A program made the position numbers and the translations under genes. From Clostridia bacterium (GTDB lineage: Bacteria; Bacillota; Clostridia; Christensenellales; Pumilibacteraceae): a DNA stretch of 41,996 nt. The stretch's first letter is position 1, and each line of letters begins with the position of its first letter. The notes under the pieces were generated by a model. The model did no database searches, had not been told where the DNA came from, and was given only the letters and a program-made list of their open reading frames with translations. Below, piece after piece: positions 1 through 7,513 of the stretch. The stretch covers positions 1 to 41,996 of the forward strand of contig JAGAPD010000012.1 of the NCBI GenBank assembly GCA_017623435.1, read 5' to 3'.

Positions 1-229
1 GTTCACCACTAGCCTTTTTGATGCTACGGTTAATGTTGTCGTTGGGCATATTAGCCGCTTTTGCCTTTGCAATAACGGTACGGAGCGCGGAGTTGCTGTT
101 GGGATCAGGACCGCCCGCCTTAACGGCTACGGCAATTTCACGACCGATTTTGGTGAACACAGCGGAACGCGCTGCGTCAGTTTTACCCTTTGCTCTTTTA
201 ATAGTTGACCATTTGCTATGTCCTGACAT
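1..229 (-). CDS. yebC: YebC/PmpR (TACO1) family protein, N-terminal fragment
   Basis: The reverse strand from the ATG at 229 encodes about 76 residues before the window ends. It begins [16 protein letters not shown] and continues with a GGPDPNSN block and an [11 protein letters not shown] block. These are the conserved N-terminal signatures of the YebC/TACO1 family, which acts as a translation factor relieving ribosome stalling and has also been described as a DNA-binding regulator. A Shine-Dalgarno-like AGGAG lies 8 bases before the ATG. The stop of the TrmH-type methyltransferase upstream is only 23 bases away, so the two are probably cotranscribed. The C-terminal two thirds lies outside the window. 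Confidence 0.93.
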   Translation of the reverse strand, partial: MSGHSKWSTIKRAKGKTDAARSAVFTKIGREIAVAVKAGGPDPNSNSALRTVIAKAKAANMPNDNINRSIKKASGE

Positions 230-252
230 AATAAGTTCTCCTATATTAAAAT

Positions 253-999
253 TTATCTTTTAGCGTAGCGAAGTTGGTACATCATTACCGACGCGCATAC
301 GCCTACGTTGAGCGATTCAGCCTCTTGCATCGGAAGAGAAATTACGGTATCAGACTGCGACAAAACGCTATCGTCCACACCGTTAGCCTCGTTTCCAAGC
401 ACTAAACACAGCTTTTCGCTCTCAGTATTATATTCAAAAATGCTTTCGCCCTGCATATCGGCACACAAAACCGTGTAGCCGTTTTCTTTAAGCGAGGACA
501 AAAACTGCTCGTCCACTTCGTAAGTGTTTACGCGAGATACCGCAGACATTGCGCTACGCACGACCTTGGGGTTATAAACGTCTACACAGTCACGACAATA
601 AATATCGTTAAAGCCAACTGCAAGCGCCGTACGAATAATCGTACCCATATTGCCCGGATCACGCACGCGGTCTAAAAATAACGCGCGGTCGCAAGTAAAA
701 TTAGGCGCTATGCTTTGCTTTTTCGCTACGCAAATAATACCTTGCGAGTTTTCAGTATCGGCAATTTTGTTAAAAACCGTATCCGTGCATACGATTTTTT
801 CGCAATTTTCAAAACAGTCACCGTGCTGAGCAAAACCGCTTTCGCTAAACACGAGTAACGGCTCGCTTAGATACGGAAAGCTGTCCTTAACCGAACGTAA
901 ACCCTCGATAAGATACTTTCCCTGCTCGTCGCGGTACTTTTTGTTACGAAGTTTTGCTACGGATTTCACCGTAGCGTTGTCAAGTGAAGTTATAATCAT
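253..999 (-). CDS. TrmH/SpoU-family RNA 2'-O-methyltransferase (YsgA/RlmP-like)
   Basis: This 248-residue SPOUT enzyme is predicted to transfer a methyl group from S-adenosylmethionine to a ribose 2'-OH in rRNA. Residues 1-90 form a substrate-binding domain of the RlmB/TsnR type ([17 protein letters not shown]). The three knot motifs are present: DPGNMGT at 114-120, LGNEANGV at 201-208 and [11 protein letters not shown] at 222-232. The reading frame is open upstream to an ATG at 1044. I chose the ATG at 999 because family members start MI-TS--N and because the longer start would place the rplT terminator inside the gene. In B. subtilis the relative YsgA (RlmP) modifies the 23S A-loop; assigning that exact target here is inference. 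Expression may depend on read-through of the terminator at 1010-1040, since no promoter is visible. Confidence 0.88.
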   Translation of the reverse strand: MIITSLDNATVKSVAKLRNKKYRDEQGKYLIEGLRSVKDSFPYLSEPLLVFSESGFAQHGDCFENCEKIVCTDTVFNKIADTENSQGIICVAKKQSIAPNFTCDRALFLDRVRDPGNMGTIIRTALAVGFNDIYCRDCVDVYNPKVVRSAMSAVSRVNTYEVDEQFLSSLKENGYTVLCADMQGESIFEYNTESEKLCLVLGNEANGVDDSVLSQSDTVISLPMQEAESLNVGVCASVMMYQLRYAKR

Positions 1000-1009
1000 A
1001 AATAAACGC

Positions 1010-1040
1010 AAAAAAGCACCTGTATTTCGGGTGCTTTTTG
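1010..1040 (-). terminator. Intrinsic terminator of the infC-rpmI-rplT operon
   Basis: Arms AAAAAGCACC (1011-1020) and GGTGCTTTTT (1030-1039) are perfect complements around a 9-base loop, and on the minus strand the stem runs into six T residues. It sits 11 bases after the rplT stop and only about 10 bases before the ATG of the methyltransferase gene, so it could also work as an attenuator of that gene. Confidence 0.82.
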
Positions 1041-1050
1041 ACAATTTTGC

Positions 1051-1407
1051 TTATTTCGCAATAGCCTTGGATGCGGTTTCAGCAAGCGCCTTAAAGGTGT
1101 TTGCATCGTTTACAGCAATATCAGCAAGAACCTTTCTGTTAAGGTTCACACCAGCAACTTTAAGACCATACATAAACTTCGAATAGGACATACCGTTAAG
1201 GCGTGCTGCAGCGTTGATACGTGCAATCCAAAGTTTTCTGAAATCTCTCTTCTTTCTGCGTCTGCCGATGAATGCATACATCAAAGACTTCATTACCGCT
1301 TCGCGAGCGATACGGTAAGAACGGGACTTAGAACCAAAGTAGCCCTTTGCAAGTTTCATAATTTTACGACGTTTTTTAACGGCGTTTACTGCTCTCTTAA
1401 TTCTCAT
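1051..1407 (-). CDS. rplT: 50S ribosomal protein L20
   Basis: The 118-residue basic protein matches L20 at full family length. It starts [23 protein letters not shown] and contains [10 protein letters not shown] and the [19 protein letters not shown] block. L20 binds 23S rRNA early in large-subunit assembly. In other bacteria it also represses its own operon by binding the messenger, at a leader (Bacillota) or an internal site (E. coli). It is the last gene of infC-rpmI-rplT, 15 bases after rpmI, and is followed by a clear intrinsic terminator. A structured leader upstream of infC (2171-2290) fits autoregulation by L20. Confidence 0.97.
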   Translation of the reverse strand: MRIKRAVNAVKKRRKIMKLAKGYFGSKSRSYRIAREAVMKSLMYAFIGRRRKKRDFRKLWIARINAAARLNGMSYSKFMYGLKVAGVNLNRKVLADIAVNDANTFKALAETASKAIAK

Positions 1408-1422
1408 AGTTGTGACCTCCCG

Positions 1423-1620
1423 TTACTTCTGAATCATTACTTTGATGGTTGCAGCCTGCTTTTCAGACGCCATATAAGCGCCCTGACGAAGGCCCATCTT
1501 TCTCTTGCTGCTCTTCTTGGTAAGAATGTGGTTCTTGCCCTGTTGAGCACGTTTAACTTTACCGGATGCGGTGGTGCGGAAACGCTTTTTAGCACCGCTG
1601 TGACTTTTCATTTTTGGCAT
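1423..1620 (-). CDS. rpmI: 50S ribosomal protein L35
   Basis: The 65-residue, very basic protein begins [21 protein letters not shown] and contains the [15 protein letters not shown] block, which are family signatures of L35. Length is normal. It lies between infC (22 bases upstream) and rplT (15 bases downstream), the order found in most bacteria, and is surely cotranscribed with both. A GGAGG-type ribosome-binding site precedes the ATG. Confidence 0.97.
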   Translation of the reverse strand: MPKMKSHSGAKKRFRTTASGKVKRAQQGKNHILTKKSSKRKMGLRQGAYMASEKQAATIKVMIQK

Positions 1621-1643
1621 TTTATTACCCTCCGTAATTGTTT

Positions 1644-2156
1644 TTATTTTTTAGGTGAAAGGATCATTAAGATATTACGTCCTTCCGTCATAGGCTTTTT
1701 GTCCATATTACTTGCGTCTTTTACAATCTCGTAAAATTCGTTCATAACGTCCACGCCAAGCGAAGCGTGCGCCTGCTGTCTACCTCTCATTCGGATAGAA
1801 ACTTTAACTTTGTCACCAGCCTTAAGGAACTTAATGCATTGTTTTGCTTTCGTTTCAAGGTCGTGAGTATCAATGGTCATTGATAACCAGATTTCTTTAA
1901 GGTCGGTAACTTTTTGATTCTTTTTAGCGTCTTTTTCACGCTTTGCAGCATCAAACTTGAACTTACCGTAGTTCATAATCTTACATACAGGCGGAGTCGA
2001 ACCGGGATTGATCTTTACGAGGTCAAGGTTCTTTTCGTCTGCAATACGATTTGCTTCGCGTGCACTCATAATACCGAGTTGCACTCCGTTTTCATCAATA
2101 ACACGAACTTCCGCGTCGGTAATTCTGTCGTTGATTTCAATCTCCTTATTGATAAT
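1644..2156 (-). CDS. infC: Translation initiation factor IF-3 with a predicted AUU start
   Basis: IF-3 checks start-codon and initiator-tRNA pairing on the 30S subunit. The frame contains the C-terminal landmarks [28 protein letters not shown] and [15 protein letters not shown]. The first ATG, GTG or TTG in frame (GTG at 2084) would delete the conserved N-terminal segment [18 protein letters not shown]. Extending upstream restores it and reaches ATT at 2156, five bases after GGAGG. Further upstream the frame meets a stop without any ATG, GTG or TTG. The product is then 170 residues, normal for IF-3. AUU is the known autoregulatory start of infC in E. coli and Geobacillus stearothermophilus. 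ATC at 2153 is a less likely alternative. Confidence 0.93.
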   Translation of the reverse strand: MINKEIEINDRITDAEVRVIDENGVQLGIMSAREANRIADEKNLDLVKINPGSTPPVCKIMNYGKFKFDAAKREKDAKKNQKVTDLKEIWLSMTIDTHDLETKAKQCIKFLKAGDKVKVSIRMRGRQQAHASLGVDVMNEFYEIVKDASNMDKKPMTEGRNILMILSPKK

Positions 2157-2170
2157 CGTGTCCTCCGAAC

Positions 2171-2290
2171 AAAAAAAATATTGAGCGGCGCAGATTTACA
2201 CCACTCAATAACACAATTAACCTATTTGTTAAATTAGCGTTACACGGCTTAGGCGTCCTAGCCGGTGAGAATAAATCTACTTCCAACGTC
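2171..2290 (-). promoter_or_regulatory. infC leader with attenuator, probably L20-responsive
   Basis: Between the predicted transcription start (about 2288) and infC lie two structures. The first, at about 2243-2267, is a bulged hairpin (CGGCTAGG pairing with CCTAAGCCG in the messenger sense). The second is a terminator-like hairpin with arms at 2201-2210 and 2179-2188, ten pairs including one G-U that is possible only in the minus-strand RNA, followed by eight U residues and then the infC Shine-Dalgarno sequence. The segment at 2272-2280 is complementary over nine positions (one G-U) to the terminator loop at 2190-2198. The layout resembles the L20 leader class of Bacillota; the ligand assignment is inference. 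Confidence 0.72.
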
Positions 2291-2294
2291 GTCT

Positions 2295-2324
2295 ATTATA
2301 TAATATGTCCGCCCTACTTGTCAA
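2295..2324 (-). promoter_or_regulatory. Sigma-A-type promoter for infC-rpmI-rplT
   Basis: On the minus strand a consensus TTGACA (2319-2324) and a consensus TATAAT (2295-2300) are separated by 18 bases. Predicted start is near 2288, giving a leader of about 130 nt before infC. Confidence 0.85.
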
Positions 2325-2357
2325 GCGTTTTTCACTATTTTTTAACACTATTTTATC

Positions 2358-2386
2358 AAAAAAGGGAGTTTTTGCATAAACTCCCC
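2358..2386 (-). terminator. Intrinsic terminator after comFC
   Basis: GGGAGTTT (2364-2371) and AAACTCCC (2378-2385) form an eight-pair stem with a six-base loop. On the minus strand it is followed by six T residues. It lies 9 bases after the comFC stop and closes the pta-ackA-comFC unit; the infC promoter follows. Confidence 0.85.
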
Positions 2387-2394
2387 TTTCCTTA

Positions 2395-3111
2395 TCAATA
2401 TAATAGCGGTTTAAGTTTTCCGCTCGCAAAAGTCAGTACGAAAATTTCATCCGCCTTTGCTTTCTTTAGTACCTTTGCACACTCGTTAGTAGTCGCACCC
2501 GTGGTAAACACGTCGTCAACGAGCAAAATTTTCTTATTCTTGATAGACTCAACGGGCATAACTGCGTACGCGTCGGTAATAGCAAGGGCACGTTCTTCTT
2601 TACTCATCTTCGCCAAATGCGGAGTGTATTTTTGTCTGAACAAAAGCGTTTCTACGGGAATTGCAAGTATCTTTGACAACTCTTCCGCTAAAACTTTTGC
2701 CTGATTATACCCACGCTCTTTCTCTGCTTTTGGGTGCATCGGCACGTACGTAATAACGTCCACGCCAAAACCGCTTTCGTAATAAACGTCCGCCATAAAC
2801 TGCGCCATAGTTCCGCCCAAATACTTTGCATTGCCGTATTTTAATTTATGAACGAGCCGTCTTACTTCGTCCTCGTACACGAACGCAGAGCGCGCTTTCT
2901 CAAAGGAAAACTTATTTTCCTTACAGTAGTCGCAATACTCCGCCATATTTGCAATCGGACGACCGCAACGCTGACAAAACTTTACGTTATAAGAAAGTTG
3001 ACACTTATCGCAAACGTTATATCTCGTCTTTTTGGGCAGTTCCGCATCACAAACGACGCATTTAAGATCGTTTGGGTAAAACAGATCAGAAAGCAGGCGC
3101 GCAAACTTCAT
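2395..3111 (-). CDS. comFC: ComF family phosphoribosyltransferase-like protein
   Basis: The 238-residue protein has an N-terminal zinc-ribbon-like region with four CxxC pairs (Cys 18/21, 34/37, 46/49, 60/63). The rest is a type-I phosphoribosyltransferase fold with the PRPP loop ILLVDDVFTTGATTNE at 195-210. This is the architecture of ComFC, needed for natural transformation in Bacillus and relatives, where it works with the ComFA helicase; its exact reaction is not settled. The start ATG overlaps the ackA stop by one base (TAATG), so translation is probably coupled to acetate kinase. comFA is not present next to it. It is followed by a terminator. Confidence 0.93.
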   Translation of the reverse strand: MKFARLLSDLFYPNDLKCVVCDAELPKKTRYNVCDKCQLSYNVKFCQRCGRPIANMAEYCDYCKENKFSFEKARSAFVYEDEVRRLVHKLKYGNAKYLGGTMAQFMADVYYESGFGVDVITYVPMHPKAEKERGYNQAKVLAEELSKILAIPVETLLFRQKYTPHLAKMSKEERALAITDAYAVMPVESIKNKKILLVDDVFTTGATTNECAKVLKKAKADEIFVLTFASGKLKPLLY

Positions 3112-4295
3112 TATTTAAGGCGAAGAGTTTCTCTTGCGATAACGAGTTCTTCGTTGGTGGGAATAATGTAAACGCTAACCTTCGAGTCAGGCGTAGAAAT
3201 CTGATAGGTTTCGCCACGGGGAACGTTGTTGTTCTTATCTTTATCAAACTCAACGCCCATAAAGCCAAGACCTTCGAGAACTTTTTCACGAACGATTTCG
3301 GTGTGCTCACCGATACCACCGGTAAACGCGATAAAGTCAATACCGCCCATAGCAGCAGCATATGCGCCAACGTACTTCTTAACGCGGTAAGCGAACATAT
3401 CAACTGCAAGACGCGCTCTGTCGTTACCCTCGTCCATAGCAGCAATAAGATCACGGAAGTCGGACGAAACGCCACTTACGCCAAGTACGCCACATTTTTT
3501 GTTAAAGTAGTTCATAGCCTCGTGAACGTCCATATCTTTCTTGCCCATCAAGAATTCAACCGCAGCAGGATCGATATCGCCACTACGCGTTCCCATCAAA
3601 AGACCTTCAAGGGGCGTAAGTCCCATAGAGGTATCTACGCACTTGCCGTTCTTAACTGCGCTTACGCTTGCGCCGTTACCAAGGTGACAAACGACGATTT
3701 TGATATCGTCGCGACCAGCGATCTTTCTCGCTTCGGACGAAACGAACAAATGGCTCGTGCCGTGGAAACCGTATTTTCTTACGCGGTAGTTCTTGTAATC
3801 CTCGTAAGGAATAGCGTACATATACGCGTAGTCAGGCATCGTGGAATGGAAAGTCGTATCAAATACTGCTACCTGAGGAGCGTTAGGCATTGCAGCAACG
3901 CAAGCCTTAATACCCATAATGTTAGCAGGCTGATGAAGGGGTGCGAGCTCGATAGCGTCAGCGATTTGCTCCATAACCTCGTCGGTAATCTTTACGCTGT
4001 CGGTAAAGGTTTCAGCGCCGTGAACGACGCGGTGACCAACTGCAGCGATTTCGCTCATATCGTCAATAACGCCGTACTCTTTACTAACGAGCGCGTCAAG
4101 AACCATTTGGATAGCCTCCTGATGCGTGGGCATAGCGCCTTCAATTCTCGCCTCTTTCTTGCCCTTATGAACGAGCACCGAGCCGTCAAGACCGATTCTT
4201 TCGCAAACGCCCTTTGCAAGAACGCTTTCGGTTTCCATTTCGATAAGCTGATATTTAAGAGAAGAGCTTCCTGCGTTTACAACCAAAATTTTCAT
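3111..4295 (-). CDS. ackA: Acetate kinase
   Basis: AckA interconverts acetyl phosphate plus ADP and acetate plus ATP, the ATP-yielding last step of fermentative acetate production. The 394 residues match family length. The motifs seen are VVNAGSSSLKYQ near residue 5, HRVVHG at 88-93, FDTTFH at 145-150 with the catalytic Asp146, FHGTSH at 177-182, HLGNG at 204-208, MGTRSGDIDP with Arg237, and FTGGIGEH near the C-terminus. It lies 21 bases after pta and overlaps comFC by one base. The ribosome-binding site AAAGGAG is strong. Confidence 0.97.
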   Translation of the reverse strand: MKILVVNAGSSSLKYQLIEMETESVLAKGVCERIGLDGSVLVHKGKKEARIEGAMPTHQEAIQMVLDALVSKEYGVIDDMSEIAAVGHRVVHGAETFTDSVKITDEVMEQIADAIELAPLHQPANIMGIKACVAAMPNAPQVAVFDTTFHSTMPDYAYMYAIPYEDYKNYRVRKYGFHGTSHLFVSSEARKIAGRDDIKIVVCHLGNGASVSAVKNGKCVDTSMGLTPLEGLLMGTRSGDIDPAAVEFLMGKKDMDVHEAMNYFNKKCGVLGVSGVSSDFRDLIAAMDEGNDRARLAVDMFAYRVKKYVGAYAAAMGGIDFIAFTGGIGEHTEIVREKVLEGLGFMGVEFDKDKNNNVPRGETYQISTPDSKVSVYIIPTNEELVIARETLRLK

Positions 4296-4316
4296 AATAT
4301 ATTTCTCCTTTATTTA

Positions 4317-5303
4317 TTAGAGTGCTTGAAGTGCAGTCATAGCAACTACGTTTACGACGTCTTCTACCGAGCAACCACGGGAAAGGTCGTTGACGGGCTT
4401 GTTAAAGCCTTGGCAGATAGGACCGATTGCCTCTGCGCCGGCAAGACGCTGAACGAGTTTATAGCCAATATTTCCTGCCTGAAGGTCGGGGAAGATAAGA
4501 ACGTTAGCCTTACCTGCAACACTACTTCCGGGGGACTTGAGCGAGCCAACGGACTCAACGAGCGCTGCGTCTGCCTGAAGCTCGCCGTCAACGTTAAGCG
4601 TGGGCGCTTGCTCTTTTACGAGTGCGGTAGCGGTAACTACTTTATCAACGAGCTCGTGCTTTGCGCTACCCTTGGTAGAGAACGAAAGCATAGCAACCTT
4701 GGGATCAATGCCAGCAATCTTCTTTGCGCTGTCAGCAGATGCAATAGCGATTGCAGCGAGCTGTTCAGCCGTGGGGTTGGGGTTAACCGCGCAGTCACCG
4801 AATACGAGCACGCCGTTTTCGCCGTACTTACATCCTTCGGGCATAACCATAATAAAGCAGCTGCTTACCGTGGAAATGCCGGGAGCGGTTTTAATAATTT
4901 GAAGTGCGGGACGGAGAACGTCGCCCGTGGAGTTAACCGAGCCTGCTACCATACCGTCAGCCTTACCCGTCTGAACGAGCAACACACCAAGGTAAAGACC
5001 GTTTTTAACGAGCTTTTCAGCCTGCTCTCTTTCCATACCCTTTGCTTTGCGAAGGTTGTAAAGAACTTCAGCGTACTCACTCAAATCAGCGGTGTTAGGG
5101 TCAAGAATATCTACGCCGTCAAGTTTAGCGTCGGGGCATTTAGCGTAAATAACTTCGGGGCTACCGATAAGAGTAATCTTAGCAATTTTCTGCTCGTTCA
5201 CTTTTTCAGCAGCGCGAATGATACGCTCTTCTTCGCCCTCAGCAAGTACGATATGCTTGTAGGCGTTAGACGCTTTTTCTTTAATGCTTTCCAATAATGT
5301 CAT
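4317..5303 (-). CDS. pta: Phosphate acetyltransferase
   Basis: Pta converts acetyl-CoA and phosphate to acetyl phosphate and CoA, feeding acetate kinase. The 328-residue protein is the short form, catalytic domain only, without the N-terminal DRTGG/CobB-like extension of the enterobacterial enzyme. Visible landmarks are [16 protein letters not shown] near residue 19, [20 protein letters not shown] near 140, [16 protein letters not shown] near 180 and [17 protein letters not shown] near 270. It is the first gene of pta-ackA-comFC. Its promoter overlaps an inverted repeat shared with the divergent gene tmcAL. Confidence 0.97.
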   Translation of the reverse strand: MTLLESIKEKASNAYKHIVLAEGEEERIIRAAEKVNEQKIAKITLIGSPEVIYAKCPDAKLDGVDILDPNTADLSEYAEVLYNLRKAKGMEREQAEKLVKNGLYLGVLLVQTGKADGMVAGSVNSTGDVLRPALQIIKTAPGISTVSSCFIMVMPEGCKYGENGVLVFGDCAVNPNPTAEQLAAIAIASADSAKKIAGIDPKVAMLSFSTKGSAKHELVDKVVTATALVKEQAPTLNVDGELQADAALVESVGSLKSPGSSVAGKANVLIFPDLQAGNIGYKLVQRLAGAEAIGPICQGFNKPVNDLSRGCSVEDVVNVVAMTALQAL

Positions 5304-5352
5304 AATTTTTCTCCTTCCGCCCTCAAAACGAGTGCATTTTTTTTAATCTAAT

Positions 5353-5397
5353 GTTATAATAAGTACGGAAATAATTCCCATACTTATTTATTATAAC
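5353..5397. repeat. 45-bp imperfect inverted repeat between pta and tmcAL, candidate operator
   Basis: The outer arms read GTTATAAT at 5353-5360 and ATTATAAC at 5390-5397. The core 5361-5385 (AAGTACGG...CCATACTT) is itself an imperfect palindrome with only a few mismatches. Each outer arm carries a TATAAT, one on each strand, oriented towards each other. This could be an operator or simply two facing promoters; no known binding-site family is recognised. Confidence 0.6.
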
Positions 5398-5418
5398 ACT
5401 CTAACCAAAAAAAGTAAA
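5390..5418 (-). promoter_or_regulatory. Predicted promoter for pta-ackA-comFC
   Basis: On the minus strand TTTACT (5413-5418) and TATAAT (5390-5395) are separated by 17 bases. The transcript would run through the 45-bp inverted repeat. The facing plus-strand TATAAT at 5355-5360 is a candidate -10 for tmcAL, but has no good -35. Confidence 0.68.
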
Positions 5419-5437
5419 ACAATTTTAGGAGTAAGAA

Positions 5438-6631
5438 ATGAAAAATTGCGCTATTGTTTGCGAATATAACCCTTTTCATACGGGACACTTATACCAGATA
5501 AGCAAAGCGTCTAAAAAATACGACGGCGTTATTTGCATTATGAGTGGCAATTTCGTGCAACGCGCCCAGCCAGCTATCGTCGAAAAATATACGCGCGCGT
5601 CGGTTGCCCTTAACTGCGGAGCGTCAATGGTAGTTGAGCTTCCCGTAGTTTACGCCGTAGCAACGGGCGAAAAATTTGCTGACGGCGCAATCCGTACCCT
5701 ATCACAGCTGAAAGACGTTGACGCTATCGTTATGGGCGCGGAAACGGACGACAGCCAAACGCTTATCGCCCTTGCTAAAATTCAGTACGAAGAAAGCGAG
5801 CTTTTTACCACGACGCTGAAAAGATTTTTAGACGAAGGAAATTCGTACGCGTCCGCTTTATGTGAGGCGACTGCTGAGTGCGCAAAAGAACAGAATATTG
5901 ACGAGCAAAAAGTCAAGGAAATATTATCAACTCCTAATAATTTATTGTGTATTGAGTATATAAAAGCGATATATAAGTACGGTCTTAAAGTGGAAATTGA
6001 TATTATTAAGCGTATAGGCGCATCTTATAACAGTTTATTCCCAACGGACAGTTACGCCTCTGCTACGGCGCTACGCGACCTTATGCAAAAGGGCGATTTT
6101 ACGGGCGCTACGCCCTATCTTACTGCCGAGGCACAACGCGTAATCGACGAATATTTAGCGCACAAGCCCGACCTTAAATTATTCTCGTCCATTTGCGTTT
6201 ACGCACTACGAAGCGCAGGAAAAAAAGGTATTTCACTCGCATACGACTGCCGTGAAGGTATTGAAAACAAGCTGTACGAAAACGCTTTACTTTATAACGA
6301 TATCGAAGAAGTACTATCAAACACGAAATCAAAGCGTTACACGATGTCACGACTACGCAGAATCGTTTTGCAGGTATTACTCGGCATAACGAAAGATAAC
6401 TGCGAAATCACGGAAAATATTCCCCTTCGCGTGCTTGCAATTAAAGAAGATTTCAAGCCCTATCTTGACAAAATTAAAGAAAGTTCGATAATTCGCACGG
6501 GCGATTTTGAAAAGTTTAACGAAAATTACAGCGATTACTTTGAAATTGAGAGAAAATCAGCGCACCTATACTCGCTTATCACCTCAAACCCAACTAACCT
6601 TTTCTACCCCTCAAAACTTTATACGAGATAA
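5438..6631 (+). CDS. tmcAL: tRNA(Met) cytidine acetate ligase
   Basis: This is the YlbM/DUF795 family. The B. subtilis member makes N4-acetylcytidine at the wobble base of elongator tRNA-Met using acetate and ATP, not acetyl-CoA. The 397-residue protein opens with EYNPFHTGH (9-17), a nucleotidyltransferase HxGH-type motif. It continues with IMSGNFVQRAQPAIVEKYTRA and VELPVVYA, all typical. A good AGGAG lies before the ATG. It is the only plus-strand gene in the window. It is divergent from pta-ackA, the enzymes that produce its substrate acetate, and shares their intergenic control region. It ends in a bidirectional terminator. Confidence 0.94.
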   Translation: MKNCAIVCEYNPFHTGHLYQISKASKKYDGVICIMSGNFVQRAQPAIVEKYTRASVALNCGASMVVELPVVYAVATGEKFADGAIRTLSQLKDVDAIVMGAETDDSQTLIALAKIQYEESELFTTTLKRFLDEGNSYASALCEATAECAKEQNIDEQKVKEILSTPNNLLCIEYIKAIYKYGLKVEIDIIKRIGASYNSLFPTDSYASATALRDLMQKGDFTGATPYLTAEAQRVIDEYLAHKPDLKLFSSICVYALRSAGKKGISLAYDCREGIENKLYENALLYNDIEEVLSNTKSKRYTMSRLRRIVLQVLLGITKDNCEITENIPLRVLAIKEDFKPYLDKIKESSIIRTGDFEKFNENYSDYFEIERKSAHLYSLITSNPTNLFYPSKLYTR

Positions 6632-6668
6632 AAAATAAGACGGAGCAATTATCACTCCGTCTTTTACT
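6631..6668. terminator. Bidirectional intrinsic terminator between tmcAL and the orphan gene
   Basis: AAGACGGAG (6637-6645) and CTCCGTCTT (6655-6663) form a nine-pair stem around a nine-base loop, with A-rich sequence on the left and TTTT on the right. It fits termination of tmcAL (plus) and, less strongly, of the minus-strand gene whose stop lies within a few bases. Confidence 0.85.
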
Positions 6669-6669
6669 T

Positions 6670-7356
6670 TTACAAATCACAACTTTTAGTTTTAACTAAA
6701 AAAGATATATAGATATGTTCCTTATACGCTAAATCCTCGTCGTAAATACTAAATGTTTTTTGACTAATTAAATTTAAAAATTTATCATCCTTTTTTACTG
6801 CACACACGTATCCAGCACCATCTATTTCAATAAGATATTTTCGTTCGTTTAAATTATTTGTTACGAAGTACGGACTTTTTTTATAATATATCCTATCGCC
6901 ATTAGCATCAAGTATCCATTCTTTATCCTTGTCAGGCATAGGTTGACTATACGTTTCGTCTCTTATATATGGTGACCACGTATATTTATCTTCGTTTTCA
7001 AGTGAATAAACAGTGTTTAACATATACATACTATTTGACATTGGAGTAATCATTCTAAAAAACGCTATATTTCCTATTCTAACAAAGACAAAACCATACG
7101 GCTCAAATTCAACAAGGAAATACTTCAATTCGTCATTTTCGTCATACAAGGGATGTACGGTATAACTTTCATATTTTTCGCCATTAGCATATTTCCAGTC
7201 GAATACTTTTGGAACAAGTCGTTTATTTACTTGCTCAATATGATAATCCTCCGAAAACCATTCCGCTTTTATTTGCCCATATAAGAATAGATAAACTAAA
7301 CTTATAAAACTCAAAACAACGATAAATACTGTTATCCTTTTAGCCCTCTTTGTCAT
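6670..7356 (-). CDS. Uncharacterised membrane-anchored protein
   Basis: I do not recognise this 228-residue protein. It has a short basic N-terminus (MTKRAKR), one hydrophobic segment at about residues 8-27, and a hydrophilic remainder rich in Tyr, Asp, Glu and Lys. This suggests a signal anchor with a large extracytoplasmic domain. Repeating aromatic-charged stretches such as YDENDELKYFLVEF and DANGDRIYYKKSPYF suggest a beta-rich fold. There is no lipobox or catalytic motif. The coding DNA is visibly more AT-rich than its neighbours. It stands alone: own strong promoter, AAAGGAGAG ribosome-binding site, and terminators on both sides. A recently acquired or fast-evolving lineage-specific gene is plausible. 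Confidence 0.8.
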   Translation of the reverse strand: MTKRAKRITVFIVVLSFISLVYLFLYGQIKAEWFSEDYHIEQVNKRLVPKVFDWKYANGEKYESYTVHPLYDENDELKYFLVEFEPYGFVFVRIGNIAFFRMITPMSNSMYMLNTVYSLENEDKYTWSPYIRDETYSQPMPDKDKEWILDANGDRIYYKKSPYFVTNNLNERKYLIEIDGAGYVCAVKKDDKFLNLISQKTFSIYDEDLAYKEHIYISFLVKTKSCDL

Positions 7357-7408
7357 ATCCTCTCTCCTTTTTATGAAGTACTGCGATACGGAAACATTTT
7401 ACAGTATT

Positions 7409-7437
7409 ATTATACTACGTATATGCGCGCTTGTCAA
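7409..7437 (-). promoter_or_regulatory. Strong sigma-A-type promoter for the orphan membrane protein
   Basis: On the minus strand a consensus TTGACA (7432-7437), a 17-base spacer and a consensus TATAAT (7409-7414). The ATG at 7356 follows after a short leader of about 45 nt with a strong Shine-Dalgarno sequence. Confidence 0.85.
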
Positions 7438-7477
7438 TAGAATATATAAAATTATATTAATTACTCTAAAAATATGT

Positions 7478-7505
7478 AAAAAAGACTTACCGAGGTGGTA
7501 AGTCC
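7478..7505 (-). terminator. Intrinsic terminator after the DAHP synthase gene
   Basis: GACTTACC (7484-7491) pairs perfectly with GGTAAGTC (7497-7504) across a five-base loop, followed on the minus strand by six T residues. It ends the alr-to-aroG-like operon about 10 bases after the stop. Confidence 0.88.
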
Positions 7506-7513
7506 TTTCTTTT

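Noticed and set aside
1000..1044. Upstream ATG at 1044 as start of the rRNA methyltransferase.
   Set aside because: It would place the rplT terminator inside the gene and add 15 residues not seen in the family; the ATG at 999 matches the family N-terminus.
3072..5297. A 741-codon open frame on the plus strand opposite ackA and pta.
   Set aside because: It lies wholly antisense to two unmistakable enzymes, resembles no known protein, has no ribosome-binding site, and is a by-product of the codon bias of the genes on the other strand.
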